64,000 nt of DNA from Pandoraea nosoerga (GTDB lineage: Bacteria; Pseudomonadota; Gammaproteobacteria; Burkholderiales; Burkholderiaceae): assembly GCF_902459585.1 (NCBI RefSeq), contig NZ_CABPSC010000001.1:434001-498000 (forward strand). Reading direction: 5' to 3'. The notes beneath the pieces were generated by a model. The model had not been told where the DNA came from. It searched no databases and saw only the letters and a list, made by a program, of their open reading frames with translations. This document shows, piece after piece, positions 61,693 to 64,000 of this stretch. Every line of letters starts with the position of its first letter. The stretch's first letter is position 1. The translations under genes and the position numbers were made by a program.

Positions 61693-61920
61693 CGGTTGCG
61701 CACCGCGCCGATCTTCGCTTCCTGTCGTGTTGAAGCGGGCGGCCCTCTGAGCGCGCATGCCGTCTGTTCCCCGCTGGACGGATTTCGTTTGCCTGCACGT
61801 CAGTGGCATTGCATGCCCGCCGCGCGCACGCCGCGTCCGTCCCTCAGATAAACGTGCGATGCCGCGCGGCCCGCGTCGACGACGCGCGGCCGCCGGTCTC
61901 GCTATCTGGACGAGTCTTCG

Positions 61921-62433
61921 ATGACATTGCATCTCTTCCGGCGGCGCGCGTGGATCGTGCCCGTCGCGCTATCGCTGTGGAGCACGGGGCCAGCGCCCGC
62001 CTTCAGCGCGAACGGCGTCCGCGGGGCCGATGTGGCCAGCGGCGCGCCATCTCCCGAACCGACGCTCGCACAGGGCGCCGAGTCGTCGACTACCCGCGAC
62101 GCTGCCTCGCCGGACGCCCCCGCCGGCCCTCCGGCGGCGACCGTGCTGCAGGACTTTGCAAGGCCGCCGTTGTCGGTTCCCGCCACCGATTGGCGAAAGA
62201 TCAACGCCGACGTTTCCCCATCGACGGCAACGCATGGGTCGCGCGGCGCACACGCGGGCGCCCACAGCACCCATAGCGCTCATAGCGCCAACAACGCCAG
62301 CGCCGGCGCTCTCGACCATGCCGCGATGGGTCACGCAACGCCAATACCGCCGCCCGCGGAAGCCACCGCGAACGCTCATGCGGGGCACCGCGGCGCGCAC
62401 GCCGGCCATGACGCCGCAGGAGGTTCACAATGA
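61921..62433 (+). CDS. Secreted His-rich protein, likely metal-binding
   Basis: 170 aa. Signal peptide (RRAWIVPVALSLWSTGPAPAFS), an Ala/Pro/Ser linker, a short conserved-looking stretch (LQDFARPPLSVPATDWRKIN) and a His-rich tail (HAGAHSTHSAHSAN, HAGHRGAHAGHD) of the kind that binds copper, nickel, zinc or cobalt in the periplasm. The stop overlaps the start of the next gene (ATGA at 62430), so the two are translationally coupled. It stands 228 nt after the Cys-cluster gene. No named family is claimed. Confidence 0.72.
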   Translation: MTLHLFRRRAWIVPVALSLWSTGPAPAFSANGVRGADVASGAPSPEPTLAQGAESSTTRDAASPDAPAGPPAATVLQDFARPPLSVPATDWRKINADVSPSTATHGSRGAHAGAHSTHSAHSANNASAGALDHAAMGHATPIPPPAEATANAHAGHRGAHAGHDAAGGSQ

Positions 62434-64000
62434 ACGCCTCGCTGCCTTACCCTGACGTCGCGCGTCTCGCCCATGCGCGCGGCGCTCGCGCCACGGCGTC
62501 CGGTCCTGTGGGCACGTCGGCGCAAGCGCATCGCTGCGCGCCGACCGCCCCCGCAGCCCCCGCAGCCCCCGCTGCTCCCGCTGCTCCCGCTGCTCCCGCC
62601 ACGCTGACTGCCACGCTTGCCGCAGCCCTTACCGCCGCGCTCGTCCTGTCCGGCTGCGCGACATTCAGCGACGACGGCGGCTTTGCCGCGGTCGCCGATG
62701 CCGCGCACCAACGCCTCGGCAAGTCCGCCGTCTGGGCCCGCGACGACGCGGCGGCCCAGGCGCTCGCGCAGGCACGCGACGCCTTGCTCGCCAAACCGCT
62801 CGACGTCGACGACGCCGTGCAACTCACGCTGCTCAACCACCGCGGCCTGCAGGCGACCTACGCGGAACTCGGCATCGCCGAAGCTTCACTTGTGCAAGCC
62901 GGACGCCTGCCCAATCCCCGCTTCTCGTTCCAGCGCGTGCAGGGCGGCGGCGACGTCGGCATCGAGCGCACCTGGGGACTCGACGTCGTGCGTCTGCTTA
63001 CCCTGCCGCTCGCCTCGCGCGTCGAGGCGCGGCGCTTCGCGCAGGTGCAGGCGCAGGTAACGCAGGCCATCGTCGCGCAGGCCACGCTCACGCGGCGCGC
63101 GTGGATCGAAGCCGTCGCGGCGCACGAGCGCGTCCGCATCCTCGAGCAGACGCGCCTCGCCACGCAGGCTGCCAGCGAGCTGGCTGACGGCATGGCCCGC
63201 GCCGGCAACTTCAGCGCGATGCGACGCCTGCAGGCAAACCTCGTGTACGCCGATACCGCGGCGCGGCTCGCCCGAGCACGCGAGCAGGCCGGCAGCGCGC
63301 GCGAACACCTTGCGCGTCAAATGGGCCTGTGGGGCCGGCAACTGGACTTCACGCTGCCGGACCGGCTGCCCGCGCTCCCGACCACCCGGCCCGGCTGGCC
63401 CCACGCCGAGGCGCAAGCCATGCGCGAGCGAGCGGACATTCACGCCGCACGCGCCGCGCTGGCGGCCACGGCGAGCGACCTCGGCCTCACGCGCACCACG
63501 CGCTTCGTCAACGTACTGGACACGGCGTATCGCGACAACAGCGCCACCGGCTCGCCCAACGAGCGCGGCTACGAGATTTCGCTGGAGGTGCCGCTCTTCG
63601 ACTGGGGCGGCGCGCGCGTGGCCGGCGCCGAAGCCCGCTACCGGCAAAGCCTGGACCGGCTGGCCGATGCGGCCGTGGCCGCGCGGGCCGACGTGCGCAC
63701 GCGGCGCGCCCAGGCGCTCGCCGCCTGGGAGATCGCCGAGCACTATCGCAGCACGGTGCTCCCGTTGCGCCGGCGGGTCTCGGACGAAATGCTGCTGCGC
63801 TACAACGGCATGCTCGCGAGCGTGTTCGATCTGCTCGACGACGCGCGCGAACAGCGCGACACGGTGCTCGCCTACGTCGACGCGAGCGCCGACTACTGGC
63901 TCGCAGAGGCCGCATTGCGCGAAAGCGTCGGCGGCGGCGACCCTGGCGCGGCGCACGCAGCCGGCGCCACGTCGGACACCGCGCGTGCCCCAACATCGCA
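62430..64000 (+). CDS. TolC-family outer-membrane efflux lipoprotein (C-terminus missing)
   Basis: More than 520 aa, cut by the window edge. CAGGAGG fixes ATG 62430. The lipobox LSGC puts the lipidated Cys at residue 76, after an unusually long N-region with AAPAAPAAP from a 9-bp repeat. TolC-type signatures are LTLLNHRGLQATYAELGIAE, QAGRLPNPRFSF, ERTWGLDVVRLLTLPL and SLEVPLFDWGGARVAGAEAR. Such lipoproteins (CusC/CzcC-like) are the outer part of tripartite efflux pumps; the adaptor and RND pump genes should lie beyond 64000. With the Cys- and His-rich genes upstream, a metal is the likely cargo. Confidence 0.88.
   Translation, partial: MNASLPYPDVARLAHARGARATASGPVGTSAQAHRCAPTAPAAPAAPAAPAAPAAPATLTATLAAALTAALVLSGCATFSDDGGFAAVADAAHQRLGKSAVWARDDAAAQALAQARDALLAKPLDVDDAVQLTLLNHRGLQATYAELGIAEASLVQAGRLPNPRFSFQRVQGGGDVGIERTWGLDVVRLLTLPLASRVEARRFAQVQAQVTQAIVAQATLTRRAWIEAVAAHERVRILEQTRLATQAASELADGMARAGNFSAMRRLQANLVYADTAARLARAREQAGSAREHLARQMGLWGRQLDFTLPDRLPALPTTRPGWPHAEAQAMRERADIHAARAALAATASDLGLTRTTRFVNVLDTAYRDNSATGSPNERGYEISLEVPLFDWGGARVAGAEARYRQSLDRLADAAVAARADVRTRRAQALAAWEIAEHYRSTVLPLRRRVSDEMLLRYNGMLASVFDLLDDAREQRDTVLAYVDASADYWLAEAALRESVGGGDPGAAHAAGATSDTARAPTS

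Noticed and set aside
1-64000. Search for insertion sequences, phage genes, attachment sites, tRNA or rRNA genes
   Set aside because: No transposase or integrase motif, no terminal inverted repeats with target duplications and no tRNA T-loop sequence were noticed by eye.

Overview
The window is high-GC, densely coding DNA from a betaproteobacterium, most likely Burkholderiaceae. The signs are a methionine synthase split over two genes, small Burkholderiales families (DUF3567, DUF1840), two classical 16-strand-type porins, and a leucine-degradation cluster that includes aceK. The genus Pandoraea would fit but cannot be proved here. No transposase, integrase, CRISPR array, rRNA or tRNA gene was seen.

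Layout. 1-4 kb: fatty/amino-acid catabolism genes (partial enoyl-CoA hydratase, a branched-chain amino-acid-type binding protein, a fumarylacetoacetase-type hydrolase facing an IclR regulator). 4-19.7 kb: housekeeping (DUF3108 protein, lactonase-like hydrolase, DUF3567, rhodanese, split MetH, MgtC-like protein, DUF1840, ArgS, SPOR protein, DsbA, SDR, MFS carrier). 19.8-39.2 kb: the leucine/isovalerate (liu) region. It holds a LiuR-type MerR regulator, thioesterase, isovaleryl-CoA dehydrogenase, AceK, carbonic anhydrase, thiolase, SDR, isomerase, YchJ-like protein, and methylcrotonyl-CoA carboxylase beta and methylglutaconyl-CoA hydratase. A complete bioA-bioF-bioD-bioB operon then sits before the biotin-carrying carboxylase alpha subunit. 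39.3-49 kb: accessory-looking DNA with AraC and beta-hydroxyacid dehydrogenase genes, a porin, long weakly coding stretches, an EamA transporter, two paralogous XRE regulators, a hydrolase and YaeQ. 49.1-54.2 kb: a second catabolic operon with HMG-CoA lyase, the last step of leucine breakdown. 54.5-57.8 kb: nitronate monooxygenase, 3-hydroxybutyryl-CoA dehydrogenase and a porin. 58-64 kb: small secreted proteins, a candidate structured RNA with a coupled mini-gene, and the start of a metal (probably copper or divalent cation) efflux operon ending in a TolC-type lipoprotein cut by the window edge.

How the parts work together. Three palindromes related to TTTACGTTTACGTAAA lie beside the MerR gene, before the thioesterase/liuA genes, and 29 kb away before the ghrA-HMG-CoA lyase operon. 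They suggest one LiuR regulon covering leucine breakdown to acetyl-CoA and acetoacetate. AceK would steer isocitrate to the glyoxylate shunt when acetyl-CoA is plentiful, and the biotin operon would supply the cofactor of the carboxylase. 

The strongest unexplained signals are: a run of six hairpins with its own promoter (59680-59860), followed by a 23-codon Cys-containing mini-gene in frame with the next gene and separated from it by one UGA; a Cys-x2-Cys metal-type peptide that may be read from a leaderless mRNA; and many degenerate 9-13 bp tandem repeats between genes, two of which, both with a 12 bp period, run straight into a start codon.
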